Source of the DNA: CAVREM01 sp963728825 | GTDB taxonomy: Bacteria; Acidobacteriota; Vicinamibacteria; Vicinamibacterales; CAVVIG01 | Direction of reading: 5' to 3' | Assembly (NCBI GenBank): GCA_963728825.1 | Contig: CAVSLA010000005.1 | Location: forward strand, 620,001-684,000 | DNA: 64,000 nucleotides | Shown here: positions 37,160 to 45,898 of the stretch, in pieces | Position numbering within the stretch: the stretch's first letter is position 1 | Layout: the number at the start of each line of letters is the position of its first letter | Notes under the pieces: model-generated | Database searches by the model: none | Told to the model about the DNA's origin: nothing | Seen by the model: the letters and a program-made list of their open reading frames with translations, nothing else | Made by a program: the position numbers and the translations under genes

Positions 37160-38673
37160 GCGTGCCATCCGCCTTCGACGTCGAGCAACGCGGCCTCCGC
37201 CCTGGCACCCCCGCCGAGCCATGTGTGATGGTCATCTTCGGCGCGGGCGGCGATCTCACCCGGCGCGAGCTGGTGCCGTCTCTCTACGAACTGCACCGCA
37301 AGCGGCTGCTGCCGCAGGCGTTCGCGGCGATCGGCTTCTCGCAGAGCAAGTGGGACAGTCCGACCTTTCGCAGCGAAATGTGCCAGGCGGTGCAGCAGAG
37401 CTGCGGCGGCACCACGGAATGGGAAGCATTCGCCGAGCGGCTCAGCTTCGTGCGCGGCGACGCCGCGTCGGGGCCAGGCGAAGATTACGCGTCACTGGCG
37501 AGGGAGATCGAGCGCGTGCGATCCACGTTCGCGATTCCGGGCAACGTGTTGTTTCACATGGCCGTCCCGCCCGCGCTGTTCAGCACCATCGCCGACCGCC
37601 TCGGAGCGTCAGGTCTGGCCAGGAGCGAGGACGGCTGGCGTCGGTTGGTCGTCGAGAAACCGTTCGGCAGGGATCGCGCGAGCGCGCGGGACCTCGATCG
37701 GCAGCTGCAGCGAGTGTTCGGCGAGGATGAGATCTATCGAATCGATCACTTCCTGGGGAAGGAGACGGTGCAGAACATGCTCGTCTTCCGCTTCGCGAAC
37801 CCCAGCTTCGAGCCGGTGTGGAACCGGAACTACATCGACCATGTCCAGATCACCGTTGCCGAGGACATCGGCATCGGCACACGCGCGGCCTTCTACGAAC
37901 AAACCGGCGTCGTGCGCGACATGGTCCAGAACCATCTGCTCCAGCTGTTGTGCATGACGGCGATGGAGCCGCCGGGCAGCTTCGACGCTTCGTCGCTGCG
38001 CAACGAGACCGTCAAGGTGCTGGAAGCCGTCACGGTCGCGAGCGGGGCCGTCCGCGGGCAATACAAACCCGGCGTCGTGGCCGGCCAGAGGCTCGCCGGC
38101 TACCGTCAGGAGGCTGGCGTCCCCCCGGACTCGAACACCACGACCTACGCGGCGCTCAAGCTCACGCTCGACAACTGGCGCTGGGCAGACGTGCCGTTCT
38201 ATCTGCGCACCGGCAAGCGGCTGGCGCGAAAGCTCTCGGAAGTGGCCATTCAGTTCAAGCCGACGCCGCACCTGATGTTCAGCGGTCCCGGCAGCCGGCC
38301 GGATCACAACAGCGTCCTGGTGTTCGAGCTGCAGCCCGATGAGGGAATTGTCCAGACGGTGGCGGCGAAGCAGCCGGGGCCCGACCTCGCCATCGGTCCC
38401 GTGACGATGCACTTTCGCTATGCCGAAGCGTTCGGGGTCGAGGAACCGCCGCGTGCCTACGCGTGGCTGCTGCTCGATGTCATGCAAGGAGACCAGACGC
38501 TGTTCGCCCGCGCGGACTGGGTCGACCAAGCGTGGCAGATCATCGATCCCATCGTGGCGCGCTGGACGTCTGACCCTGCGCCCGACTTCCCGAACTATCC
38601 AGCAGGCTCCGCCGGTCCCGTGGCGGCCGACGAGCTGATGCAACGGGATGGCCGGCACTGGCGCCCTCTATGA
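37156..38673 (+). CDS. zwf: Glucose-6-phosphate 1-dehydrogenase
   Basis: A 505-aa enzyme that converts glucose 6-phosphate to 6-phosphogluconolactone while making NAD(P)H. The nucleotide-binding motif is MVIFGAGGDLTRREL, and the active-site signature RIDHFLGKE contains the catalytic His and substrate-binding Lys; EKPFG and FYLRTGKRL follow. Length equals the family's. The order pgl, gnd, zwf with an ATGA overlap makes one operon for the whole oxidative branch. Confidence 0.95.
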   Translation: MSVPSAFDVEQRGLRPGTPAEPCVMVIFGAGGDLTRRELVPSLYELHRKRLLPQAFAAIGFSQSKWDSPTFRSEMCQAVQQSCGGTTEWEAFAERLSFVRGDAASGPGEDYASLAREIERVRSTFAIPGNVLFHMAVPPALFSTIADRLGASGLARSEDGWRRLVVEKPFGRDRASARDLDRQLQRVFGEDEIYRIDHFLGKETVQNMLVFRFANPSFEPVWNRNYIDHVQITVAEDIGIGTRAAFYEQTGVVRDMVQNHLLQLLCMTAMEPPGSFDASSLRNETVKVLEAVTVASGAVRGQYKPGVVAGQRLAGYRQEAGVPPDSNTTTYAALKLTLDNWRWADVPFYLRTGKRLARKLSEVAIQFKPTPHLMFSGPGSRPDHNSVLVFELQPDEGIVQTVAAKQPGPDLAIGPVTMHFRYAEAFGVEEPPRAYAWLLLDVMQGDQTLFARADWVDQAWQIIDPIVARWTSDPAPDFPNYPAGSAGPVAADELMQRDGRHWRPL

Positions 38674-38706
38674 GGCGCCCCAAACCACTGAGGACAGGCA
38701 GCCTGG

Positions 38707-39255
38707 TCAGCGCGGCCGTTGAGGACCTTGATCTCGCGGTCTGGCGCCTGCGGAAAGCAGCAGCTCGGTCATCCGTTGGCCGCTGACCGCTGCCTCACCG
38801 AGCGGCGTCCCTCCGAACCTGGTCTCCGCATTGACGTCGGCGCCGCGCGCGATGAGCACCCGGGCGGCGCCGATCTCTCCGTATCTGGCCGCCAGGTGAA
38901 GGGCCGTGTAACCGGCAGGCTCGTCACGCGCTCGCACATCGGCGCCACCGGCAATCAGCAGCTCCGCGAGATCTTCGCGGCCAAATCGGGCGGCGGTGTG
39001 CAAGGGGGTCCAGCAGAACGCCCCGAACAGCTCGTTCACATCACTCTTGTTGGCCGCCAGCCACCGCTCGAGATTGACCCGGTCGCCGGGCTGCCGCGCC
39101 CGGTTGGTGAGCGACCAGTCCTTGACCGCGGCCGGCGGGGCGGCGCAGTGGCGGCGTCCCCGGACGGGATCGTAGTAGTCGCCCTCCTCGAACCACCGTG
39201 CAGAAAGGACGGCGAATATCAGGGCGGCAATCGCGAGCGCTGCCTTGTAGACCAT
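38707..39255 (-). CDS. Membrane-anchored ankyrin repeat protein
   Basis: A 182-aa protein. ATG 39255 opens with a membrane helix (KAALAIAALIFAVLSARW). Residues 75-175 hold three ankyrin repeats (TPLHTAARFGREDLAELLIAGGADV; TALHLAARYGEIGAARVLIARGADV; TPLGEAAVSGQRMTELLLSAGA). Ankyrin repeats bind proteins, here probably in the periplasm. It converges with zwf across 33 bp and diverges from the gene at 39359. Confidence 0.82.
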   Translation of the reverse strand: MVYKAALAIAALIFAVLSARWFEEGDYYDPVRGRRHCAAPPAAVKDWSLTNRARQPGDRVNLERWLAANKSDVNELFGAFCWTPLHTAARFGREDLAELLIAGGADVRARDEPAGYTALHLAARYGEIGAARVLIARGADVNAETRFGGTPLGEAAVSGQRMTELLLSAGARPRDQGPQRPR

Positions 39256-39358
39256 TGAACCGTGCGGGGCTGGCACCCCCCTCGCCTCTTATCGGCCGAT
39301 TACGACTGACGGGCGAATGCCGTGAGCCACTTTTCCCGTGGCTGACGCGTCCTTGGTC

Positions 39359-41035
39359 ATGACTCCCAGCACTTTGCGCACCAGCATCCGCTCGTTCCTG
39401 GTTCTTGTGGCCATCGGCGCCACTCTCTGGACCCTGCCGTTGCAGGCCCAGTCGCAGCAACGCCCCGGCGCCCGCGGGGCGGTTCCGTCCAAGCCTTCGA
39501 CGCAGAAACCGGCCGCGCCCGCACCGGCAACACCAAAACCGGTCGAACCCGCTCCGCCGCCTCCGGAGGACGTCCGCTTCAGGACCATCTACACCACCGG
39601 CGATCAGCGGACCGAAAGCGTCACCTACATCAAAGGTGCGCGGGAGCGTTTCGAGTTCCAGGACATGGTGCTGCTCAAGCAGCACGACCAGAAGCGGATC
39701 GTCCAGATCAGCCGGTCGGCCAACACCTATCTCGTGGCGCCCGACAATCTGCCGCCCGCTGCTCAAGTCTCCGGCGTGGACCGGCCGCTGGGCGTCGTCA
39801 TGGTCGCGACGACGATCGTCGACACCGGAGAGCGGAAGGTCGCGTTCGGGCGAGAAGCACGTCATGTCAAGACGATGATCGACCGGCAGCCGATGGCTGG
39901 GGCGTGCGACATGTCCAGGCAGCGCATCGAGACGGACGGCTGGTACATCGACGCCGTCAAAACGCCGACCGCGGCGCCGTCGGACACCCCGCCTTCAGCC
40001 GGCGGCTGCAACGACCAGATCAACGCCACTCACAACGGCGACCCCAAGGCACTCGGCTTCCCGATCGCGTATACGTCGACGGTCGTCGGCGAGGACGGCA
40101 AGCCGTCGGTGGTGTCGATGGAGGTCAGCGAGTTCGAGGTGACGACGCTGGACGCGTCACTGTTCGAGATCCCGCAGGGATTGAATGCGGCGATGAACAT
40201 CGGCGAGTTCGGCAGAGCCTTGAGCGACGCGAACGAGGAAACGCTGGAAGCCGAGGTTATGGAAACGCCGGCGCGAAAGCCGGGAATCTTTCGCATCGGC
40301 GTCCCTGAGCTGACCAACAAGACGGCAACGGCAGTGGACACGCGCGCGCTGCGCGCCGAACTCGTGGAGAATCTGACCGGATCGAAGTTCGAAGTGGTGG
40401 CGCTCACCGCTGCGCCACAAGCGGAGCTCCAGAAGCGCGCCGCCGAGCGCGGACTCGACTATCTCGTCGTCGCCGAAGTCACCGAGCTCAAGGTCTCCAA
40501 AGGTGGCGGCCTGGGCGGGCTGATGAAAGCGGCGTCGAGGGTCGCGGCGCCCGCCGCCGGTCCGCAACAGGAGTCGACCGAGGCAATGGTGGCGGTGAAG
40601 CTGGTTCAGCCCGATGGCAAGCAGCGGCTGGCGGCGACCGCCAAGGGCAAGGACGGCAATGGATTCAGCCTCAAGAGCGGCCTGGGCCTCGTGCAGTTTG
40701 CGGGAACGATGTACATGAGCATGTTCATGGGCCCGCAGATGATGAGTCGGATGTACCGCGCCAATGCCTTCGCGGGCGCGCAGATGGGCGGCCTCGGCAT
40801 GCTCGGGAATCCGGCGCTCTTTCAGATGCAGACGCTGGGGATGGGCGTCAGCATGGCGCGAGGCATCGGTGTCGATCAAACGGCGGGCGCGGCCTCGTTC
40901 GTCATGCAGCAGGCGATGGCGATGAGCGATGCGGCCAGCCTGGGCGTTCCAGGCGGACCGTCCTACGCAGAATCGCTGGGCGAGGCGCTCGACAACGCGG
41001 CCAAAGCCGTGCACAAAGCGCTGGAGAAGCCGTAG
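39359..41035 (+). CDS. Secreted protein with Met-rich C-terminal half
   Basis: A 558-aa exported protein; ATG 39359 gives a signal peptide ending LPLQAQ, and GTG 39338 is possible. A Pro/Ala-rich linker (residues 40-70) follows, then 70-270 resemble DUF4412-like periplasmic domains (YTTGDQRTESVTYIKGARERFEF, VDRQPMAGACDMSRQ). Residues 300-400 (GIFRIGVPELTN, AERGLDYLVVAEVTELK) are reminiscent of the CsgG/TolB-like fold. Residues 430-530 are rich in Met, Gly and Ala (MYMSMFMGPQMMSRMYRANA). Function unknown; an outer-membrane-associated role is inference. Confidence 0.65.
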   Translation: MTPSTLRTSIRSFLVLVAIGATLWTLPLQAQSQQRPGARGAVPSKPSTQKPAAPAPATPKPVEPAPPPPEDVRFRTIYTTGDQRTESVTYIKGARERFEFQDMVLLKQHDQKRIVQISRSANTYLVAPDNLPPAAQVSGVDRPLGVVMVATTIVDTGERKVAFGREARHVKTMIDRQPMAGACDMSRQRIETDGWYIDAVKTPTAAPSDTPPSAGGCNDQINATHNGDPKALGFPIAYTSTVVGEDGKPSVVSMEVSEFEVTTLDASLFEIPQGLNAAMNIGEFGRALSDANEETLEAEVMETPARKPGIFRIGVPELTNKTATAVDTRALRAELVENLTGSKFEVVALTAAPQAELQKRAAERGLDYLVVAEVTELKVSKGGGLGGLMKAASRVAAPAAGPQQESTEAMVAVKLVQPDGKQRLAATAKGKDGNGFSLKSGLGLVQFAGTMYMSMFMGPQMMSRMYRANAFAGAQMGGLGMLGNPALFQMQTLGMGVSMARGIGVDQTAGAASFVMQQAMAMSDAASLGVPGGPSYAESLGEALDNAAKAVHKALEKP

Positions 41036-41051
41036 GGCCGGTCGGATGTAG

Positions 41052-41146
41052 GCCGGGTCCTTTCGGACCCGGCTCGCGCTCTCTCTGAGGCGGGTCCAAA
41101 AGGACCCGCCCTACATCAGCTACAGGACCCGCCCTACACGCGCTTA
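41052..41146. repeat. Cluster of GGGTCC palindromes
   Basis: GCCGGGTCC-TTTC-GGACCCGGC (41052-41073) and GGCGGGTCC-AAAA-GGACCCGCC (41089-41110) are perfect 9-bp stems, followed by a half copy AGGACCCGCCCTACACGCGC. Flanking GTAG/CTAC tags repeat. The cluster separates convergent genes. Confidence 0.75.
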
Positions 41147-42736
41147 CGGCAGACCGAACGAATAGAGCTTGTCGTTCGCCGTACAGGTGTTGAATCCATT
41201 GGGGCAGGCGCCATTTCTCGTGTAGCCGGAGCCCCAGAACAATCGCCCATGCACGACCGCGGGTGCCGAGAACACCGACCCGCCGCTGGCAAAGCTCCAC
41301 AAGACCTCGCCGCTCGTTGCGTTCAACGCGTACATGTTGCCGCCGGATCCGGCCGCGGATCCGGCGTAGACCACGCCGTTGGCCACCGTGACGAATCCCG
41401 GGTTCTTCGAGCTTTGCGGATCGGGGGTTTGCCACAGGATGGCACCGGTGGCCGGATTCAGGGCCGACCAATAGCCGCTCGTCACCGTCATGCCCGCAAA
41501 CTTGCCGGACCCGCTCAACGTGAAGGGCAACTGGCTGCTGTTGGCCTCAGCCACGAAGATGCGCTCGCCATCGGTCGCCGTCCCGAACTCTACTCCGCCG
41601 CCAAGGCCGCCGGGCCCGACTTTCGTCTTCCAGACCACCGAGCCGTCGTCCGGGTTGAGAGCCCAATAGTCGCCGCTCTTCTGACCGATGCCGAGCACCT
41701 GACGCGGTCGACCGGTGCCGGGATCGGTCGTCGTGAACAGGTTGGGCGCCGCGCCGAAGTCGAGGTCTGGACCGCACAGGCACTGCGCGGAAAACACGTC
41801 GGCACGCAGCGTTCGTCTCGCCCAGACGATCGCGCCATCGCTCAATCGTAAGGCCACAATCGCATCGAAGAGGTTCTCCGGTCCAGACACTTCGCAGTCG
41901 GTCTGCTCCGGCGTCAGGCAGTCACCCGGCGGCGCGGAGAAGTTGTTGGCGGTCCCGACGTAGAGCAGTCCGCGCTGCGTGTCGACGACCGGTGACGATC
42001 CCCAGACGCCGTTGCCGCTGTAGAAGCCCGGCAGGTTGATGTCGCTGCCGTTGTTGTTCGAAGGCACCATGTAGGTCTTCCACAGCATCCGTCCGGTGCG
42101 GACGTCGAGCGCCACGACCGCGCCGCGAAACGTGCAGCACTCGTAGCCCGCCTGTCCGGCCACCCCTTCCTCTTTGGAGGCGATGCCGACATACGCCACG
42201 TTGCCGTGAACAATCGGCGAGGCGGTGACGATTGCCGTGATGTGCTCGTGGACCTTCGTCAGCCAGAGCAGCTCACCACTCTTCTGGTCGACGGCAAATA
42301 CGTGCGCACCCGCAGTGACGTTGTTGCGGATCCAGCCGTCGCCGAGAATCAGGGCGCGCCCGGCAATCGCCGGACTGGTACGGGAGACGTCGTTGGCGAT
42401 GCCCGTGTAGCTCGAGATCGCGCGCGACCAGCGGACCTTGCCGCTGCCGGCAGTCACCGCCCAGAGTTTCCCCCCCATGTCCGGGACGTACAGCACCCCC
42501 TGGTAAACCGTCGGCGTCGCTGTCACGTTGCCGGCGGTGGTGAGGGTCCACTTCTCGACCAGCGTCGCCGCGTTCGCCGCGGAGATCTGATCCTCCCCCG
42601 GTTGCGAGTGGGTGTTGAAGAGATTCTGACCTGCAAATGGCCACCAGGTGGTGTTCTGCGCGGTCGTCACGGTGGCAATCACCAGCACGCCCACCAGCAC
42701 CGCGGCGAACAATCGAACGATCGAACTCGTGCGCAT
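41144..42736 (-). CDS. PQQ-type quinoprotein dehydrogenase, polyvinyl-alcohol dehydrogenase-like
   Basis: A 530-aa periplasmic protein. GAGGAAACG precedes ATG 42736; the signal peptide ends at TVTTAQ. Eight-bladed propeller motifs are abundant (GKLWAVTAGSGKVRWSR, GTGRPRQVLGIGQKSGDYWALN, GAILWQTPD). YECCTFRGAVVALDVRTG holds a vicinal Cys pair as in PQQ alcohol dehydrogenases and matches the polyvinyl-alcohol dehydrogenase type; NNNGSDINLPGFYSGNGVWG is near the presumed PQQ site. No CXXCH is present, so electrons must go to a separate cytochrome. Real substrate unknown. Confidence 0.78.
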   Translation of the reverse strand: MRTSSIVRLFAAVLVGVLVIATVTTAQNTTWWPFAGQNLFNTHSQPGEDQISAANAATLVEKWTLTTAGNVTATPTVYQGVLYVPDMGGKLWAVTAGSGKVRWSRAISSYTGIANDVSRTSPAIAGRALILGDGWIRNNVTAGAHVFAVDQKSGELLWLTKVHEHITAIVTASPIVHGNVAYVGIASKEEGVAGQAGYECCTFRGAVVALDVRTGRMLWKTYMVPSNNNGSDINLPGFYSGNGVWGSSPVVDTQRGLLYVGTANNFSAPPGDCLTPEQTDCEVSGPENLFDAIVALRLSDGAIVWARRTLRADVFSAQCLCGPDLDFGAAPNLFTTTDPGTGRPRQVLGIGQKSGDYWALNPDDGSVVWKTKVGPGGLGGGVEFGTATDGERIFVAEANSSQLPFTLSGSGKFAGMTVTSGYWSALNPATGAILWQTPDPQSSKNPGFVTVANGVVYAGSAAGSGGNMYALNATSGEVLWSFASGGSVFSAPAVVHGRLFWGSGYTRNGACPNGFNTCTANDKLYSFGLP

Positions 42737-42972
42737 CGTTTCCTCCGTAGTCGAGCCGGATTAGCTCCAAGCCGTCAGCACGGCGACGGTGCGACTGCAA
42801 ATGAGGAGCCCCGCGAGTTCGAGGTGTATTCCGCGGAAAACTTCATCGTGACGGCTCAGCCATCAGTCAGCAGTTTTTCGAGACATGTAAGCGGTTGTTT
42901 CCAACGATGAAAGCCACAGATGAGCAGAGGAGCGGTGCCGGTCTACACTATGCCGCGAAGGAGAACCTCGCC

Positions 42973-43782
42973 ATGAGCCTGGAAGCCACCGCGGCCGCGT
43001 CAACCGTGCCGTTGGTCGTCTCTGCGCGCGACGGCGCGGTCGCGACACTGACGCTGAACCGCGGCGAGCGGTTCAATCCGCTCTCGTCCGAGATGATTGC
43101 GGCGCTGGTTGCCGCTCTGGACGAAACGGCCGCCGACCCCGACGTCCGCGTGGTGATTCTCGGCGCCGCAGGCCGCGGCTTTTGCGCGGGGCACGATCTG
43201 AAGGAGATGCGCGCGCACGCCGGCGATCACGATTGGCAGCGGCGCCTCTTCGACGATTGCGGCCGGCTGATGATGCGACTGACGGAGCTGCCGCAACCGG
43301 TCATCGCGCGGGTGCAGGGCATCGCCACCGCGGCCGGCTGTCAGCTGGTGTCGATGTGCGATCTGGCCGTCGCGGCCGACACGGCGACGTTCGCGCTGCC
43401 CGGCGTCAATATCGGCGTGTTCTGTTCCACGCCAGCCGTGGGCGTCGCGAGAAACGTCGGCCGCAAACGCGCCATGGAACTGCTGCTCACCGGTGCGCCG
43501 GTCGATGCTGCGACGGCGATGGCGTGGGGCCTCGTCAACCGCGTGGTGCCCGCCTCGGCTCTCGACGCCGAGATCGGCCGTTTCACCGATATCATTCTCG
43601 CCCGCAGCGCGGCCACGATCGGGCTGGGCAAGGCCGCCTTTTATCAGCAGATCGAGCGGCCGCTTGCCGTCGCCTACGATCTGACCGCTGAAACGATGGC
43701 CGGCAACATGTCGCTCGACGATGCCGCCGAGGGGCTGGACGCCTTTCTTCAGAAACGTCCTCCGGTGTGGCGCGGGCGATAA
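42973..43782 (+). CDS. Enoyl-CoA hydratase/isomerase-family protein, ECHDC3-like
   Basis: A 269-aa crotonase-fold protein that should bind acyl-CoA. ATG 42973 gives a normal start; upstream frame is unlikely. RGFCAGHDLKEM supplies the oxyanion glycine, and IATAAGCQLVSMCDLAVAADTATFALPGVNIGVFC is the second half-site. Positions of the two catalytic Glu of true hydratases (usually in GGGCE and PE) are Gln and Gly here, so water addition is doubtful. Closest to the ECHDC3-type subgroup; alternative activities include isomerase or thioesterase. Confidence 0.82.
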   Translation: MSLEATAAASTVPLVVSARDGAVATLTLNRGERFNPLSSEMIAALVAALDETAADPDVRVVILGAAGRGFCAGHDLKEMRAHAGDHDWQRRLFDDCGRLMMRLTELPQPVIARVQGIATAAGCQLVSMCDLAVAADTATFALPGVNIGVFCSTPAVGVARNVGRKRAMELLLTGAPVDAATAMAWGLVNRVVPASALDAEIGRFTDIILARSAATIGLGKAAFYQQIERPLAVAYDLTAETMAGNMSLDDAAEGLDAFLQKRPPVWRGR

Positions 43783-43810
43783 TCACGTGAGACGCGCAGG
43801 TCAGTGGTCG

Positions 43811-43856
43811 CATGTAGGCAGGTAGGCCGGCTCTTTTCAGACCCGGCTTCTGAGTC
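43811..43856. repeat. Degenerate GCCGGGTCC-family palindrome
   Basis: GTAGGCAGGTAGGCCGG, then CTCTTTTCAGACCCGGC. Arms GCCGGCTC and GACCCGGC still pair with one mismatch across a TTTTCA loop, and the GTAGG tag is kept. It lies just ahead of the S1 protein start. Confidence 0.55.
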
Positions 43857-43872
43857 GGCGGAGGAACAAGCT

Positions 43873-45072
43873 GTGAGCGAGCCCGAGGAAGATTTTGCCG
43901 CGATGTTCGCGGCGTCGGTCAAGGCGAAGCAGTTCGAGCGGGGACAGACGATCGAAGGCACGATCGTCGGAATCGGTCCCAAGGTGGCGTTTGTGGACGT
44001 CGGCGGCAAGGGTGAGGCCCTCGTCGACGTCGACGAGCTGAAGAACTCGGATGGGGTGATCGAGGTCGCCGTCGGCGATCGCATCCAGGCGACGGTGGTG
44101 TCGACGGCGGGTGGGCTGACGCTGTCCCGGAAGCTGGCGCGCGGCGCCGTCACCGACCGGGCGCTCACTGACGCGTTCCAGGCCGCTCTCCCGGTCGAGG
44201 GGAAGATCGAACGGGTGGTCAAAGGCGGTTACGAGGTTCGCATCGGCCGCCAGCGCGCGTTCTGCCCGTTTTCCCAGATCGATATTGCGCGCACCGCCGA
44301 CCCGGCAGTGCACGTCGGCCGCGTCTACCCGTTCCGGATCGTCGAGTACAAAGACGATGGCCGGAATCTGGTGGTGTCACGTCGGGCGCTGCTGGAAGCG
44401 GAGCAGGACGCGAAAGGCGCCGAGGTGCGGCGATCGATCGTCCCCGGGGCGATCGTCCGAGGACGGGTCGTGTCGGTCCGCGACTTCGGCGCATTCGTCG
44501 ACCTGGGCGCCGGCGTGCAGGGCCTGATTCACGTGTCCGAGATGGGATGGTCGCGGGTGGTCGATCCGACAACGCTCGTGGCCGCCGGCGACGAGATCAC
44601 GGCCAAGGTCCTGCGCGTCGACGAGGACACCCAGAAAATCGCGCTCAGCATGAAGCAGCTCGCCGACGATCCGTGGTCGATGGTTCCGGCCACCTACGAA
44701 GTCGGCCAGGTGCGCACGGGGCGCGTCACCCGCATCGCCCAGTTCGGCGCGTTCGTCGAGCTGGAGCCGGGCGTCGAAGGCCTGGCGCACGCGTCCACCT
44801 TCACGTCGACCGGGCCTTCCGGCAACTGGTCGCGTTCGGTCCCGGTGGGTTTCACCGCGCCGTTCGAAATCTTGACTATCGATCTCGAGAAACGGCGAAT
44901 TGGCGTCGCGCTCGCGGCCGCGCGATCGATCGCCGCCGGTCGGGCGTCAGCGGATGCGCAAGAGGCCGACGAGCTGCGCGACTACAACTCGCGCCCGGAT
45001 GCCGGTCCGGCTGAAGGCTTCGGCCCGCTGGCCGACAAGCTGCGCGGTGCGCTCACGCCACGGAAACCGTAG
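43873..45072 (+). CDS. S1-domain RNA-binding protein (four S1 modules)
   Basis: A 399-aa ribosomal-protein-S1-like protein. Four S1 OB-folds occur: residues 25-90 (GQTIEGTIVGIGPKVAFVDVG), 105-175 (LPVEGKIERVVKGGYEVRIG), 190-262 (GAIVRGRVVSVRDFGAFVDLG) and 275-350 (GQVRTGRVTRIAQFGAFVELE). GTG 43873 comes after GGAGGAACAAGCT; the longer frame starts inside the repeat. It is shorter than housekeeping S1 (six domains), so it is probably an accessory translation or RNA-decay factor rather than the essential S1. Confidence 0.88.
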   Translation: MSEPEEDFAAMFAASVKAKQFERGQTIEGTIVGIGPKVAFVDVGGKGEALVDVDELKNSDGVIEVAVGDRIQATVVSTAGGLTLSRKLARGAVTDRALTDAFQAALPVEGKIERVVKGGYEVRIGRQRAFCPFSQIDIARTADPAVHVGRVYPFRIVEYKDDGRNLVVSRRALLEAEQDAKGAEVRRSIVPGAIVRGRVVSVRDFGAFVDLGAGVQGLIHVSEMGWSRVVDPTTLVAAGDEITAKVLRVDEDTQKIALSMKQLADDPWSMVPATYEVGQVRTGRVTRIAQFGAFVELEPGVEGLAHASTFTSTGPSGNWSRSVPVGFTAPFEILTIDLEKRRIGVALAAARSIAAGRASADAQEADELRDYNSRPDAGPAEGFGPLADKLRGALTPRKP

Positions 45073-45898
45073 GGAGCTGTCGCTCCCCGCGGCGATCGAG
45101 GAGCATCGCGATCGCTGCTGGCGCCGTGACGAATCGCTGCGGCTCGACACCGCGGCCGACGCCGAGCGCTTCATCGATCAGGCCGGCTTCGCCGCGTGCC
45201 TCACCGATGCCCGCCGTCCGGGGCCGTCGCTCTACATCGCGGTCTGCGGACGCCGCGATGCGGTAATGCCGCGGCACGTGCAGCAGGACGAAGAGGCCTC
45301 ACACACCTGGGTCTTGAAAGACGAAATCCTGGCGCGCGGCCGCGTCTATTACGGCAAGCTGCTGCGCGGCAAAGCGACCTTCGTGGCACCGCGCCTGGTC
45401 GCGCATTTCCACGCGGTGTGGGGGCTGCGCCGATCCGACGAGGCGCGGCGTCTGAGCCGGCCGGCCCAGGCGCTGCTGCGCGTCCTTCGCCGCGAGTGGG
45501 AAATCGCCACGATCGACCTCCGCCAGGAATCAGGCGTGAAGGATCGGAAGGTCTTCAACCAGGCGATCGACGAGCTGCAGGCGGCGATGCTCGTCGTGCC
45601 CAGCGCGGTCGTCTATCGGCCGTTCACCTACATCTGGACGCTCGCGATCGGACGGTTCCCCGACCAATTGCGCCGCCGCGTGAGCCGGCCGATCGCCGTT
45701 CGAGAGATCGCGCGCGCCTACCTGGCCGGCGCCGGGATGACGTCGCCCGGCGAGCTGTCGCGAGTCACGGGACTGTCGCGGCCGGAAGCCGGTCTAGGCA
45801 ATCGCGCGCTGGTTGCCGAGGGCTTCGCGACGATGCCCGCGCGAGGCGTTTATCGATTGGCCCGATACACCGACTCTTTCGGGAAGCTCTTGTCCTGA
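45047..45898 (+). CDS. Winged-helix protein, possibly AlkZ-related
   Basis: A 283-aa cytosolic protein that overlaps the S1 gene by 26 bp (GTG 45047, the first in-frame start candidate that avoids most shadow sequence). Helical segments ALLRVLRREWEIATIDLRQ, DRKVFNQAIDELQAAMLVVP and SRVTGLSRPEAGLGNRALVAEG look like winged-helix units. VAPRLVAHFHAVWG and PFTYIWTL are conserved-looking. It resembles the HTH_42/AlkZ group of base-excision proteins, but I do not see the QxQ signature, so the assignment is weak. Its 3' end overlaps the convergent hydrolase gene by 49 bp. Confidence 0.6.
   Translation: MRSRHGNRRELSLPAAIEEHRDRCWRRDESLRLDTAADAERFIDQAGFAACLTDARRPGPSLYIAVCGRRDAVMPRHVQQDEEASHTWVLKDEILARGRVYYGKLLRGKATFVAPRLVAHFHAVWGLRRSDEARRLSRPAQALLRVLRREWEIATIDLRQESGVKDRKVFNQAIDELQAAMLVVPSAVVYRPFTYIWTLAIGRFPDQLRRRVSRPIAVREIARAYLAGAGMTSPGELSRVTGLSRPEAGLGNRALVAEGFATMPARGVYRLARYTDSFGKLLS

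Noticed and set aside
41052..41146. Short CRISPR-like repeat cluster
   Set aside because: Units are palindromes of varying sequence with no regular spacers, not CRISPR repeats.
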